DNA of 64,000 nt from Myxococcales bacterium. GTDB lineage: Bacteria > Myxococcota_A > Polyangia > Polyangiales > Polyangiaceae. The DNA lies in assembly GCA_016212965.1 (NCBI GenBank), contig JACRDA010000308.1, forward strand, positions 1 through 64,000, given 5' to 3'. Below, piece by piece: positions 8,080 to 17,398 of this stretch (its first letter is position 1; the number at the start of each line of letters is the position of its first letter). The notes under the pieces were generated by a model. The model worked only from the letters and a program-made list of their open reading frames with translations. It did not search any database and was not told the DNA's origin. The translations under genes were made by a program, and so were the position numbers.

Positions 8080-9006
8080 TCACTCCTCCGGCGGCGGAGG
8101 CTTCTTCGTGGGCGTCAGGTACTCGATGTGGGCGCGCGCGCGCAGCTCCTCCTCGGTGCGCGCGCGCAGCTCCTGGGTGCGGGTGTGGGTCAGCGCGTCG
8201 ACGATGACGGGCTTGGCCGTCTCGAAGTCCATGGCGGGATCCTCCTCGACGGCGACGAGCTGGATGAGCCAGTAGCGCTCGTTGGGCCCCTTGATGACGT
8301 CGCTGACGTCGCCGGGCTTCATCCGGTCGAGCACGGGGCGCCACGCCTCCGGCACCTGATTCCAGCGGAGGAAGCCGGCGTCCCAGGGCTTCTTGCGGCC
8401 GGGCGCGTCGGGCTGCAAGCTCTCGGCCACCTCCGCGAAGGTCTTGCCCGTCGCGAGCTCGCGTTTCGCCTCGTCGAGGGCCGCGAGACCGCGCCGCAAG
8501 ATCTGCAGCACGTGAACGCGCCGCCGGATGCGCGGGAGGTTCTGGTCGAAGTACGCCCGCGCCTCGGCCTCGGTCGGCGCGGCGTTGCGCCTCACCTCGT
8601 CGCGGTAGAGCTTCGGGGCGAGCTCGCTCCGCCGATAGGCGTCGAGCTGCGCCTGGAGCTGCTGCAGGCCCGCCTGGTAGCCCGGGTCGGCGTCGAGCCC
8701 GAGCTCGGTCGCGCGCTGCGCCGCGAGCTCGAGCGCGATCACGTTCTCGAGCACCTTCGCGCGGTTCTCGGGCGTGTCCTCGACCTTGCTGTGGCTGTCG
8801 CCCTTGATCCGCAGCGCGACGTCGCGCTCGGTGAGCACCTTGCCGTTGACGATCGCCACCGCGTCGTCCGGCACCGAGCCCACCGGGCGCGCCGCGCTCG
8901 CGCTCGCCGTCGACTGGCCAGTGCCCCCTTGCCCGCAACCGCCGAGCGCCACGAGCGCCACGAGCGCCACGAGCGTCGCGCCCGCCGTCCCGATTCCGCG
9001 ATCCAT
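8080..9006 (-). CDS. PpiC/SurA-type peptidyl-prolyl isomerase lipoprotein
   Basis: A 308-residue protein from ATG 9006, chosen because it directly precedes the signal peptide (LVALVALVALGGC, lipobox Cys24); 13 further codons upstream are open but unlikely. The order is that of SurA/PrsA-like chaperones: lipoprotein signal, a SurA_N-like helical region containing VAIVNGKVLTERDVALRI at about residue 45, a helical region, then a parvulin-like domain from about 150 to 270 (VLQILRRG, GFLRWNQVPEAW, MKPGDVSDVI). It should help fold or insert exported and outer-membrane proteins from the inner or outer membrane surface. It lies downstream of the cytochrome gene on the same strand, but a strong terminator separates them, so it needs its own promoter in the short gap at 9007-9062. 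Confidence 0.82.
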   Translation of the reverse strand: MDRGIGTAGATLVALVALVALGGCGQGGTGQSTASASAARPVGSVPDDAVAIVNGKVLTERDVALRIKGDSHSKVEDTPENRAKVLENVIALELAAQRATELGLDADPGYQAGLQQLQAQLDAYRRSELAPKLYRDEVRRNAAPTEAEARAYFDQNLPRIRRRVHVLQILRRGLAALDEAKRELATGKTFAEVAESLQPDAPGRKKPWDAGFLRWNQVPEAWRPVLDRMKPGDVSDVIKGPNERYWLIQLVAVEEDPAMDFETAKPVIVDALTHTRTQELRARTEEELRARAHIEYLTPTKKPPPPEE

Positions 9007-9062
9007 CGGGCCCCAGTCTAGCGCGCGTGGGAGGCGAGCTCGCAAGCGCGATGCGGCGGGGA

Positions 9063-9103
9063 CAAAAAGGACGAGGGCGGCGCCCTCGAGAGGCGCCGCC
9101 CTC
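9063..9103 (-). terminator. Intrinsic terminator of the decaheme cytochrome gene
   Basis: A perfect 12-bp stem, GAGGGCGGCGCC (9073-9084) paired with GGCGCCGCCCTC (9092-9103), has a 7-base loop. Read on the minus strand it is followed by CGTCCTTTTTG, a T-run just after the stem. It starts about 40 bases beyond the stop of the cytochrome gene at 9144, as expected for a rho-independent terminator on that strand. Confidence 0.85.
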
Positions 9104-9143
9104 CTCGGGGCCTACGCGCTAGGCGCAAGCCCGGGTGGGGGGG

Positions 9144-11933
9144 TCACTGCGCGTGGCAGACCGCGCAGGACTCCTCTTCGTCTCCGCTCCAGGGGTCGAA
9201 CGGCGTGGGATCGTAGACCTGCGCCTTGAAGTGCGCGCGGTCGGCGTCCGAGTCGTGGCAGCCCCAGCAGGGCAGGCGCGCCGGCGCGGTCATCCAGCTG
9301 CCGCTCGAGTTGCCCGGGTGGCAGGTCTCGCAGTTGCGGATGTCCTGCGGGAAGGTGATGTCCCAGTTGCGCCCCGCGATGGGGTCGCCGTTCGAGTACG
9401 CCACCGTGGCGAGCGGGTAGTTCAGGTTCGAGCCGTTGTGGACCGCGTGCACGCGCTTGGCGATCGGGTGACCGCCGCTCCACTCGCCGGTCGCGCCGGT
9501 CGGCTGGTAGTCGTGGCACGCGCCGCACTGGTCGACGGCCGTGTCGTCGAAGATCTTGTAGTGGCGTGCGAAGTCGAGGATGAAGCCCTGGCCGGCGTCG
9601 TTCTGGTGGCAGGAGTTGCAGTTGCGGGCCGGCGGGGCCTCCTCGGTGGCCTGCTTCACGTTGAAGATGAGCTTCGCGACGGAGGGCGTCTTGTAGTCGG
9701 TCGCGCCCTTGCGGCCGCGGTCGCCGATCTCGACGCTGACGACGTAGGTGCCCGGGTCGAGGTCGTCGACCGCGTCGAGCTGGTACTGGATGTTGGCGGC
9801 GTTCCAGGTGACCTTCGGGTCGTTGTTCGCGGCGCTCGCCTGCTTGGCGATCGAGTTCGCGGTGCTGCTCGGGAGCTTGACGGCGCTGTCGCACACGCCC
9901 GCCACGGCGAAGGCCACCGTGCAGACCCGCCCGACGTTGCCGGCGCCCGTCGTCAGCTGGACCGAGTAGACGGTGCCGAGGTTGCGGCTCCGGATGGACA
10001 GGTTGCCGTTCGCTTCCTTCCAGGCGATGCCGCGCGCCTTGAAGGCCACGTTGGCGTTGAGCCAGGTCACCATCTCGTCGACCGTCGCCGCCGCGAGGTT
10101 GGCGAAGGACGCCGCCACCACGGGCACGCTGACCGTGCCCTTCAGGATGGCGCTGCCGTTCGCCGGCGTGTAGACGTCGAGGCCTGCGTCGAACTTGATC
10201 TCGAGCGATGCGCTCGCCCCGGTGAGGTCGAAGGGCCCGGGGCCGCTCGAGGTGATCGACGCCTTGCGTGCACGCGTCGTGAGGACCGGGCCGCGATTGC
10301 CGCGCGGACCCTGGACGAAGAAGTTCGAGGCCGCGAGCAGGCCGTCCTTCGCCGGGCAACCGGCCTGGAGACAGCCCTCGTAGTTGGCCGACGAGGTCTC
10401 CGACGTGAGGTTCGAGTGGTCGATGACGACGCCGCCGTTCTCGAGGTCGTGGAGCACGAGGGTGACGACCGGCGCCTCGCCGTTCACGTAGTGTGTGGCG
10501 TTGGCCGGCGGGGTCATGGAGAGGTCGACCGAGAACTCGGGCGTGTTGCGCGGGTCGTCGGTCGCCCACTTCGCCATCCAGTCGTGCGCCTCGTCGACGC
10601 CGATGGGGCTACCGACCGAGTGGCACGCAGCGCAGGCGTTGTCGGTGAGCTGCTGGCCGCCGCTGTGCAGCACCATGCCCGCGGGAACCGGTGTGACGAA
10701 CGACGTGAGATCGTGGCAGGAGCCGCAGGCCTCGCGCGACGGCACGGCCCGGTAGTTCGCGACCTCGGCACCGGCGCCGGTGTGGCACTTGGTGCAGTTC
10801 TCGATGACCGCGGGGAAGTCGGCCTTCCACCACTCGTACTTCGTGTCCTGGAAGCCGTAGATGGCGTACTCGCCGTTGTCGGCGGACTCGTCGCCGCCGG
10901 TCGCCGGGTTGTCCCACACGATGCCGTCCGTGCCCGGGATGCTCGCGAGCTCGCCGCCGGCGTGGATCTTGTGGACCATGGTCTTGAAGTCGACCGTGTT
11001 GCCGCTGTGGGCGTCCGTGCTGCCCGGAGCGTGGCATGTGACGCAGGTCTCGACCGTCAGCCGGTCGCCGCCGTGCGCGGCGAACTGCCAGCCGTGGCAG
11101 TTCTTGCACGTGGCGGTCTCGACGATGTCGCGGCTCTCGGCGCCCGAGAGCGGCGAGCCGTCCGGCACGAAGTCGTAGGTCGGGCTCGCGGTCGGACCGG
11201 ACGAGCCACCGATCATGATGGCGACGCGGTGACGGCGGTTCGCCTCGTAGGGCACCGCCGTGTTCGTGACCGGCGTCGTCACGTTCGAGATGTCGGTCGC
11301 GAAGGTGTACGTGTAGGTGCCGTCGCCGTGGTCGGCGACCGTGCCGGTGGTCTCGCGATAAGCCTGCTCGGCCACCGTGCCGTCCGGGTTCGGGAAGCCG
11401 GCGCCCACCACGGTCTCGGTGCGGTAGATGTACGAGACCCACTTGTTGTAGGCCTCGCCGGCCACGGCCGGCACGAGCTTCGCGATCGACGCCTTCACGC
11501 CGGCCGTGAGGCCGAGCACGGGCAGGCCATCGGCGTCGAGGACCTCGTAGTCGACGGTCGCGATGCCGTTCGTGATGGTCACGCCAGTGATGGCGGCGTC
11601 GGCGAGGAACTTGCCGGAGGCCTCGAGCTCTTGCCGCTCGAGCGCCGCGCGGCCGTGGAAGTTGAGCAGCTCGACGTTGCCGCCGTTCTGACCCGGGTCC
11701 CCGGGGTCGCCCGGCGTGCCCGGCGTGCCGTCCTGGCCGTTGGCGCCGTTGGTGCCGTTGGTGCCGTTGGTACCGTTGGTGCCGTCGGCGCCGTCTTGGC
11801 CGTCCGCACCAGGCAGGCCCTGCGCGCCGTTGAGGCCAGGCTCACCCTGCGGCCCCTCGCAACCCGCAACTCCCAGCGCTCCGCCAACCAGGCAGACCGC
11901 GATCCATCGAGTCGTCGCTCTCCATGCGAGCAT
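9144..11933 (-). CDS. OmcA/MtrC-family decaheme c-type cytochrome with collagen-like stalk
   Basis: A 929-residue predicted outer-surface lipoprotein. The start is ATG 11933. The signal peptide ends in LGVAGC (Cys25). Residues 27-86 are a Gly-X-Y collagen-like region including four GTN/GAN triplets. I count exactly ten CXXCH haem-binding motifs: CKNCH (276), CVTCH (297), CTKCH (380), CGSCH (403), CAACH (434), then CNSCH, CGACH, CETCH, CWGCH and, at the very C-terminus, CAVCH. They fall in two groups of five separated by a beta-rich region of about 300 residues, which is the two-pentahaem layout of OmcA/MtrC proteins that pass electrons to extracellular acceptors. No MtrA/MtrB-like porin-cytochrome partner is nearby. 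It is flanked by its own terminator and a 226-base upstream gap, so it is probably monocistronic. Confidence 0.88.
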   Translation of the reverse strand: MLAWRATTRWIAVCLVGGALGVAGCEGPQGEPGLNGAQGLPGADGQDGADGTNGTNGTNGTNGANGQDGTPGTPGDPGDPGQNGGNVELLNFHGRAALERQELEASGKFLADAAITGVTITNGIATVDYEVLDADGLPVLGLTAGVKASIAKLVPAVAGEAYNKWVSYIYRTETVVGAGFPNPDGTVAEQAYRETTGTVADHGDGTYTYTFATDISNVTTPVTNTAVPYEANRRHRVAIMIGGSSGPTASPTYDFVPDGSPLSGAESRDIVETATCKNCHGWQFAAHGGDRLTVETCVTCHAPGSTDAHSGNTVDFKTMVHKIHAGGELASIPGTDGIVWDNPATGGDESADNGEYAIYGFQDTKYEWWKADFPAVIENCTKCHTGAGAEVANYRAVPSREACGSCHDLTSFVTPVPAGMVLHSGGQQLTDNACAACHSVGSPIGVDEAHDWMAKWATDDPRNTPEFSVDLSMTPPANATHYVNGEAPVVTLVLHDLENGGVVIDHSNLTSETSSANYEGCLQAGCPAKDGLLAASNFFVQGPRGNRGPVLTTRARKASITSSGPGPFDLTGASASLEIKFDAGLDVYTPANGSAILKGTVSVPVVAASFANLAAATVDEMVTWLNANVAFKARGIAWKEANGNLSIRSRNLGTVYSVQLTTGAGNVGRVCTVAFAVAGVCDSAVKLPSSTANSIAKQASAANNDPKVTWNAANIQYQLDAVDDLDPGTYVVSVEIGDRGRKGATDYKTPSVAKLIFNVKQATEEAPPARNCNSCHQNDAGQGFILDFARHYKIFDDTAVDQCGACHDYQPTGATGEWSGGHPIAKRVHAVHNGSNLNYPLATVAYSNGDPIAGRNWDITFPQDIRNCETCHPGNSSGSWMTAPARLPCWGCHDSDADRAHFKAQVYDPTPFDPWSGDEEESCAVCHAQ

Positions 11934-12159
11934 CGTCGCCTCCTTGAGCTCGAGCCCCCCCCGGTTTGCTCGAGCCTGCGCCCCGCCATCGTCAGCCGCG
12001 GGCCACCGAATGCGACCTGGGTCAGGAGCACCACCGCCCCGGCGCAAGTCACAAAACGATCATGCGACGCCAAGGCAAGGACCGTGCCGCTACCGGTCAC
12101 CCGCGGCGCACGCTTGCGCCGGGACCCGCAAAACCTGCGGGCTCCCGCCAGGTTGCGCG

Positions 12160-12864
12160 TCAGCGAGCGCGGCGGGGGCCAGCCGGGGTCGGGCGCGGCG
12201 GCCGTGTGGGGCGCGCAATTCGTGCGCGCGAGCGGACGGCCGCAGGCGGGTGGGCACCCGGGGCGCCGAGCGCGCGGGCGCCGGCGAGCGCAAACGCCAC
12301 GAGACGCCTCACATATCCAATACCTACGCGTTCCTGGTGCGCGATCCACCGGAGCCGGAGGGCGCCCTCGACCGCGTCCGCAAGGAGCGCAAGGTCTGCG
12401 CCCGGCGGGAGCTCTTTGCGCGCCACGGCACGCCGGAGGATCGTGCGGTACTGCCGCTCCTGGGCCTGCTGGGTGCCGAGCGCCATGGCGAGCAGCGTGG
12501 GCGTCAGGCTCTCGGTGTGGAACATGCGCACGAGCGCCTGACCGCGCGGCGTGCCGACGAGCGCGAGGCCGCTCGTGACGAACGCGACGAGATCCTCCTC
12601 GACCGAGCCCGTGTCGGGCGTCGGCACCTCCTCGGTGAAGCGCAACAGCGCCGCGTGCACGAGCTCGTTCTTGGTCGGCCAGCGGCGGTACACCGTCGTC
12701 TTGTTGACGCCCGCCCGCGTGGCCACGTCCTCGACGCTGAGCGCGCCGAAGCCCCCCTGCGCGAGCTCGTCGAGCGTCGCCTCGAGCACGTCGTGCACCA
12801 CCCGCTCCGCGCGCGTGCGGTGCCCCTTGCCGGCGCTGCGGTCGACCGTCCCCACGCGGCGCAT
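12160..12864 (-). CDS. TetR-family transcriptional repressor of the adjacent RND pump
   Basis: A 234-residue protein from ATG 12864; the frame stays open 75 codons upstream but would cross the operator, so I reject a longer form. The N-terminal domain contains LDELAQGGFGALSVEDVATRAG followed by VNKTTVYRRWPTKNEL, the classic TetR helix-turn-helix. The C-terminal ligand domain is helical, and the last 60 residues are Arg/Pro/Ala-rich, longer than usual. It is divergent from the efflux genes at 12993-17268, with a perfect palindrome between the two starts. By analogy with AcrR/MexR-type systems, it probably represses both itself and the pump until a toxic ligand binds. The ligand cannot be told from sequence. 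Confidence 0.85.
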   Translation of the reverse strand: MRRVGTVDRSAGKGHRTRAERVVHDVLEATLDELAQGGFGALSVEDVATRAGVNKTTVYRRWPTKNELVHAALLRFTEEVPTPDTGSVEEDLVAFVTSGLALVGTPRGQALVRMFHTESLTPTLLAMALGTQQAQERQYRTILRRAVARKELPPGADLALLADAVEGALRLRWIAHQERVGIGYVRRLVAFALAGARALGAPGAHPPAAVRSRARIARPTRPPRPTPAGPRRAR

Positions 12865-12903
12865 GCTGACACCTCGGCGGGTGCCTGGAAAGGGCGATCC
12901 GCG

Positions 12904-12930
12904 CGAAACGCAACTTCGAGTTGCGTTTCG
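12904..12930. promoter_or_regulatory. Perfect inverted repeat, likely TetR operator
   Basis: CGAAACGCAACT at 12904-12915 and AGTTGCGTTTCG at 12919-12930 form a perfect 12-bp inverted repeat around a 3-base centre (TCG). It lies in the gap between the divergent tetR start (12864) and the adaptor start (12993). Its size and symmetry fit a TetR-dimer operator able to control both directions. Confidence 0.8.
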
Positions 12931-12992
12931 GTCGGGCGGTGTTAAACGTCGTGACGCAACGGAGTGTTGTGCTTGCCACTTGCGGAGGATCG

Positions 12993-14069
12993 ATGCCGTC
13001 TTCGTGGACCCGGCCCGTTTGCCTTGCGGGCGCCTTGCTAGCCCTGAGCGCGTGCCAACGCGAGGGGACCGAGCCCGTCGCGGCGGCACGCGACACCGCC
13101 GAGCCGGCGAGCGTCGATACGGTGGCCGTCCGCGAGGCGCCGATGCCGCGCACCCTGTCGCTCACCGGCAGCCTGCGCGCGGAGCAGGAGGCCGAGGTCG
13201 CGGCGGGCGCGGCCGGGCGCGTCGTCAAAGTCGGCTTCGACCGCGGCAGCGAGGTGAAGGCGACCACCGTCCTCTGCGAGCTCGACGTGAGCGCGGCGGC
13301 GTTGATGGCGGCCGAAGCGAACGTCGCGGCCAAGAGCGCCTCCGTGCAGCGCGACAGCGCGGCGCGCGAGTGCGCGCGCTCGGTGCAGCTCTTCCAGGCG
13401 GGCGTCCTGTCGCAGGCCGACTACGACCGCGCCACGGCCCAGTGCGACGCGGCCGAGCTCCAGGTCGCGGCCGCCAAGGCGCGCATCGCCAGCGTGGCGC
13501 GCAACGTGAGCGACGGGCTCGTGCGCGCCCCCTTCGGCGGCATCATCACCGAGCGGCGCGTCGACCCCGGCGAGTACGTGATGCCGTCGAGCCCCGTGGC
13601 GACGCTCGTCGCGGTCGACCAGCTGCGCCTCGAGCTCTACGTGCCCGAGGCGCACGTCGCTGCGACCGCGGTGGGCGCCGCGGTGACCTTCCAGGTCGGG
13701 GCCTTCCCCGACCGCACCTTCACCGGCTCCGTCCGGGTGGTGGGCGCCACGGTGCGGCCCGCGACGCGCGACGTGCTGCTCGAGGTGGGGATCGACAACG
13801 CCGACCGCGCCCTCCGCCCCGGCATGTTCGCCTCGGTCGAGCTCTCGCTGCCGGACGTCGTGGCGCCGGTGGTGCCGCAGAAGTCGCTCGTCGTGCGCGA
13901 CGGCTCCGAGCACCTCTACGTCGTCGTGAACGAGCGGCTCGAGGAGCGCGTGGTCACGATCGGCGGCAAGCGCGGCGACGACGTGGCCGTCGTGCGCGGC
14001 GTGCGGGTCGGCGACCTCGTCGTGACGAGCCCGAGCGAGTCCCTGCACAACGGCCAGGCCGTGAAGTAG
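12993..14069 (+). CDS. RND efflux membrane-fusion (periplasmic adaptor) lipoprotein
   Basis: A 358-residue adaptor of the HlyD/AcrA type. ATG 12993 follows a GGAGG ribosome site at about 12984 and begins a lipoprotein signal (LLALSAC, Cys21). Next come a lipoyl-like half motif (EQEAEVAAGAAGRVVKVGFDRGSEV), a shortened alpha-hairpin (about residues 95-160, with FQAGVLSQADYDRA), the second lipoyl half (VRAPFGGIITERRVDPGEYV), a beta-barrel and the membrane-proximal domain. It links the inner-membrane pump encoded 19 bases downstream to an outer-membrane channel. No TolC-like gene is in the window, so the channel must be shared or distant. The palindrome at 12904-12930 probably regulates it. Confidence 0.88.
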   Translation: MPSSWTRPVCLAGALLALSACQREGTEPVAAARDTAEPASVDTVAVREAPMPRTLSLTGSLRAEQEAEVAAGAAGRVVKVGFDRGSEVKATTVLCELDVSAAALMAAEANVAAKSASVQRDSAARECARSVQLFQAGVLSQADYDRATAQCDAAELQVAAAKARIASVARNVSDGLVRAPFGGIITERRVDPGEYVMPSSPVATLVAVDQLRLELYVPEAHVAATAVGAAVTFQVGAFPDRTFTGSVRVVGATVRPATRDVLLEVGIDNADRALRPGMFASVELSLPDVVAPVVPQKSLVVRDGSEHLYVVVNERLEERVVTIGGKRGDDVAVVRGVRVGDLVVTSPSESLHNGQAVK

Positions 14070-14088
14070 CCGGAGCGAGGAACGGACC

Positions 14089-17000
14089 ATGCAGTGGCTG
14101 GCCCAGGTGTGCGTGCGGCGCCCCATTTTCGCGTGGGTGCTGATGCTGGTCGTGGTGGTGGTCGGCGGCGTGAGCTACCGCGGCCTCGGCGTCGACGAGT
14201 TCCCGAACGTCGAGTTCCCGCTCGTCATCGTGCGCACGCTCCTGCCCGGCGCCTCGCCGGAGGTCGTCGAGACCGAGGTGAGCGACCGCATCGAGGGCTC
14301 GGTCAACACCATCGGCGGCATCGACGAGCTGCGCAGCATGTCGGCCGAGGGCATCTCGCAGGTCATCATCTCCTTCACGCTCGACCGCGACGTCGACGCC
14401 GTGGCGCAGGAGGTCCGCGACCGGGTCGACGCCGTGCTCTACGAGCTGCCGCGCGGCATCGACCCGCCGGTCGTCAGCCGCATCGATCCCTCGGCGATGC
14501 CGGTGCTGCTCGTGGCCGTGCACTCGCCGACCTCGATCCGCGACACGACGGAGCTCGCCGACAAGGTCATTCGCCGGCGCATCGAGAACATCTCGGGCGT
14601 CGGCCAGGTGACGATGATCGGCGGCAAGAAGCGCGTCATCCAGGTGTGGCTCGACCCGACGGCGCTGCGCGCCGCGGGCCTCACGCCCGCCACGGTGCAG
14701 ATGGCGCTCGCGACCCAGAACGTCACGGTCCCGGGCGGCTCGCTCGAGACCGGCCCCCAGAACCTGTCCTTGCGCGTCGAGGCGCGCGTCACGAGCATCG
14801 AGGAGCTGAAGCGCCTCGTCGTGGCCGAGACCGCCGGGCGGCCGATTCGCCTCGAGGAGCTCGGGCGCGTCGAGGACGGCGAGGAGGAGTCGACGAGCTA
14901 CGCGCAGATCGACGAGGAGCGCACGGTCGTGCTCTCGGTGCGCAAGCAGGCCGGCACGAACACCGTCGCCGTCGTCGACAGCGTGAGCGAGCGGATGAAG
15001 GAGATCGAGAAGGAGCTCGCCGAGATGCACCCCGGCGTCACGCTCGAGGTGGTGCGCGACAACTCGGCGGTCGTGCGCACCGGCATCAAGGCCGTGACCG
15101 AGCACCTCATCGTGGGGGCGCTCTTGGCGGCCTTCGTGGTGCTCATCTTCCTCGGCAACGCGCGCAGCACCATCATCTCGGCGCTCGCCATCCCCATCTC
15201 GGTCATCGGCACCTTCGGGGTCATGAAGCTCGCGGGCTTCACCCTGAACTTCCTCACGCTGCTCGCGCTGGCGCTGGCGGTCGGCATCGTCATCGACGAC
15301 GCCATCGTCGTCCTCGAGAACGTCGTCCGCTACGTCGAGGAGAAGAAGAAGAAGCCCTTCGTCGCGGCCGTCGAGGCGACGCGCGAGATCGGCCTCGCCG
15401 TCCTCGCGACCACGCTCTCGCTCGTCGCGGTGTTCGTGCCCATCGGCTTCATGAGCGGCATGATCGGCCGCTTCCTCGCGAGCTTCGGCCTCACCATGGC
15501 CTTCGCCATCGTGGTGTCGATGCTGGTCTCCTTCTCGCTCACGCCCATGCTGTGCGCGCGCTGGCTACGACCCGCGAGCGACAAGCGCCGCCCGCTGCAG
15601 CGCGTGGTCGACTTCTTCTACCGCCCCATCGAGCGCGCCTACATGGCGCTGCTCGGCTTCTGCATGCGCCACCGCTGGATCGTGGTGCTCGCCAGCTTCG
15701 CCGCGCTCGGCTCCTGCATCCCGCTCGCGCAGAGCCTGCCCTCGGGCTTCGTGCCGCCTAGCGACAAGGGCGAGTTCGAGATGCGCGTGCGCACGCCCGA
15801 GGGCACCAGCGTCGAGGAGACGCGCCTCATCGCCGAGCGCGTGGCGCAGGACGCGCGCCGCATCGACCACGTGACCCGCACGGTGTTCACCATCGGCGAC
15901 GATTCGCTGCAGTCGAGCAACATCGCCATCATCTACGTCTCGCTCACCGACCCGGCCACGCGCCGGGAGACGCAGCGCGACATCATGGCCAAGATGCGCG
16001 ACGAGGTGATCCCGAAGCACCCGAAGGAGCTGCTCATCACGCTCGGCGAGGTGTCGAGCTTCAACACGGGCGAAGCCCAGGCCAACATCACCTACTCGCT
16101 GTCGGGCAGCGACATCGACCTGCTCGCCGGCTACGCGCAGACCATCACCGACGAGCTGCGCGCGGTGCCCGGTGCGGTCGACGTCAACAACTCGCTCATC
16201 CTCGGCAAGCCCTCGATCGGCGTGCACATCGACCGCGAGCGCGCGGCCGACCTCGGCGTGCGCGTCGCGCAGATCGCGGACTCGCTGCGCCTGTTCGTGG
16301 GCGGGCTCAAGGTGTCGACCTTCGAGGAGAAGGGCGAGCAGTACGACGTGCGCCTGCGCGCCGACGCGCGCTTCCGCGCCGACCCCGAAGGCCTGTCGGT
16401 CGTGTCGGTGCCCTCGAGCAAGCACGGCGCCGTCATGCTGAGCGGGCTCGTGCACCTCGAGCCCAAGACCGGCCCGTCGCGCATCGACCGCATGCAGCGG
16501 CGGCGCACGGTCAACATCACGGCCAACGCGGCGCCCGGCGTGGGCGACTCGACCATCGAGAAGGCCCTGCAGGACATCACCGCGAAGGTCGATCTGCCGC
16601 CCGGCTACCAGCTCCAGGCGGTCGGCATGTCGAAGGAGGCCGCGCGCATGGTGACCGGCTTCCTCATGGTGGTCGGGCTCGCCTTCGCCTTCATGTACAT
16701 GGTCCTCGCCGCGCAGTTCGAGTCGTGGCTGCACCCGGTGACCATCCTGCTCGCGCTGCCGCTCACGGTGCCCTTCGCGCTCATGTCGCTGCACCTGCTC
16801 GGGCAGACCCTGAACCTGTTCTCGGCGCTCGGCCTGCTCGTGCTCTTCGGCGTGGTGAAGAAGAACGCCATCCTGCAGATCGACCACACGAACCAGCTGC
16901 GCCGTGAGGGCAAGCTGCGCCTCGAGGCCATCCTCGAGGCCAATCGCCACCGGCTGCGGCCCATCCTCATGACGACGCTCGCCTTCGTGGCGGGCATGCT

Positions 17001-17268
17001 GCCGCTCATCCTGTCGAAGGGCATCGGCGCCGGCTTCAATCAGTCCATCGCCGGCATCGTCATCGGCGGCCAGACGCTCTCGCTCCTGCTCACGCTCATC
17101 GCGACCCCCGTCGCGTACTCGCTCTTCGACGATCTGGCGCACCTCGTCGGGCGCATCTTCCGCCGCAAGGTGATCGACCGCGGCGAGCACGAGCTCGAGG
17201 CGATGATCGCTGCCGAGCGCCCGCGCGCCCCGGCCGAGCCCACGCCGCACCCCGCGCCCGGGGAGTGA
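14089..17268 (+). CDS. RND-family (HAE1-type) multidrug efflux pump, inner-membrane subunit
   Basis: A 1059-residue AcrB/MexB-like transporter of normal family length. Helix 1 (FAWVLMLVVVVVGGVSY) follows a typical RRPIF start. A large periplasmic loop is followed by helices 2-6; in helix 4 the proton-relay pair Asp403-Asp404 lies in VGIVIDDAIVVLENV. The second half repeats the layout, with ESWLHPVTILLALPLTVPFAL and VVKKNAILQIDHTNQLRREG. The intact Asp pair indicates drug/proton antiport rather than a broken pump. It works with the adaptor encoded immediately upstream and is probably controlled by the divergent TetR protein. The substrate range cannot be deduced. Confidence 0.9.
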   Translation: MQWLAQVCVRRPIFAWVLMLVVVVVGGVSYRGLGVDEFPNVEFPLVIVRTLLPGASPEVVETEVSDRIEGSVNTIGGIDELRSMSAEGISQVIISFTLDRDVDAVAQEVRDRVDAVLYELPRGIDPPVVSRIDPSAMPVLLVAVHSPTSIRDTTELADKVIRRRIENISGVGQVTMIGGKKRVIQVWLDPTALRAAGLTPATVQMALATQNVTVPGGSLETGPQNLSLRVEARVTSIEELKRLVVAETAGRPIRLEELGRVEDGEEESTSYAQIDEERTVVLSVRKQAGTNTVAVVDSVSERMKEIEKELAEMHPGVTLEVVRDNSAVVRTGIKAVTEHLIVGALLAAFVVLIFLGNARSTIISALAIPISVIGTFGVMKLAGFTLNFLTLLALALAVGIVIDDAIVVLENVVRYVEEKKKKPFVAAVEATREIGLAVLATTLSLVAVFVPIGFMSGMIGRFLASFGLTMAFAIVVSMLVSFSLTPMLCARWLRPASDKRRPLQRVVDFFYRPIERAYMALLGFCMRHRWIVVLASFAALGSCIPLAQSLPSGFVPPSDKGEFEMRVRTPEGTSVEETRLIAERVAQDARRIDHVTRTVFTIGDDSLQSSNIAIIYVSLTDPATRRETQRDIMAKMRDEVIPKHPKELLITLGEVSSFNTGEAQANITYSLSGSDIDLLAGYAQTITDELRAVPGAVDVNNSLILGKPSIGVHIDRERAADLGVRVAQIADSLRLFVGGLKVSTFEEKGEQYDVRLRADARFRADPEGLSVVSVPSSKHGAVMLSGLVHLEPKTGPSRIDRMQRRRTVNITANAAPGVGDSTIEKALQDITAKVDLPPGYQLQAVGMSKEAARMVTGFLMVVGLAFAFMYMVLAAQFESWLHPVTILLALPLTVPFALMSLHLLGQTLNLFSALGLLVLFGVVKKNAILQIDHTNQLRREGKLRLEAILEANRHRLRPILMTTLAFVAGMLPLILSKGIGAGFNQSIAGIVIGGQTLSLLLTLIATPVAYSLFDDLAHLVGRIFRRKVIDRGEHELEAMIAAERPRAPAEPTPHPAPGE

Positions 17269-17295
17269 CTCGCGCGCCTCGCGCCTCGCGCCGGG

Positions 17296-17342
17296 AACGG
17301 ACACGGAGACGGACACGGACACGGACACGGACACGGACACGA
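17296..17342. repeat. Short tandem hexamer repeat (GGACAC)n
   Basis: A tandem array of about six to seven GGACAC units, one of them altered to GGAGAC, lies downstream of the efflux pump gene and before the end of the convergent PGY-repeat gene. No T-run follows, so it is not an intrinsic terminator. It is likely a replication-slippage microsatellite. Confidence 0.7.
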
Positions 17343-17398
17343 AACACGGGCTCGGGCTCGACCGGGCTCGACCGGCCCGTCTCTTGCCGACGCGCTCG

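Noticed and set aside
12125-12141. Hairpin CCCGCA...TGCGGG downstream of tetR
   Set aside because: Only a 6-bp stem and no T-run on the needed strand, so not supported as a terminator.
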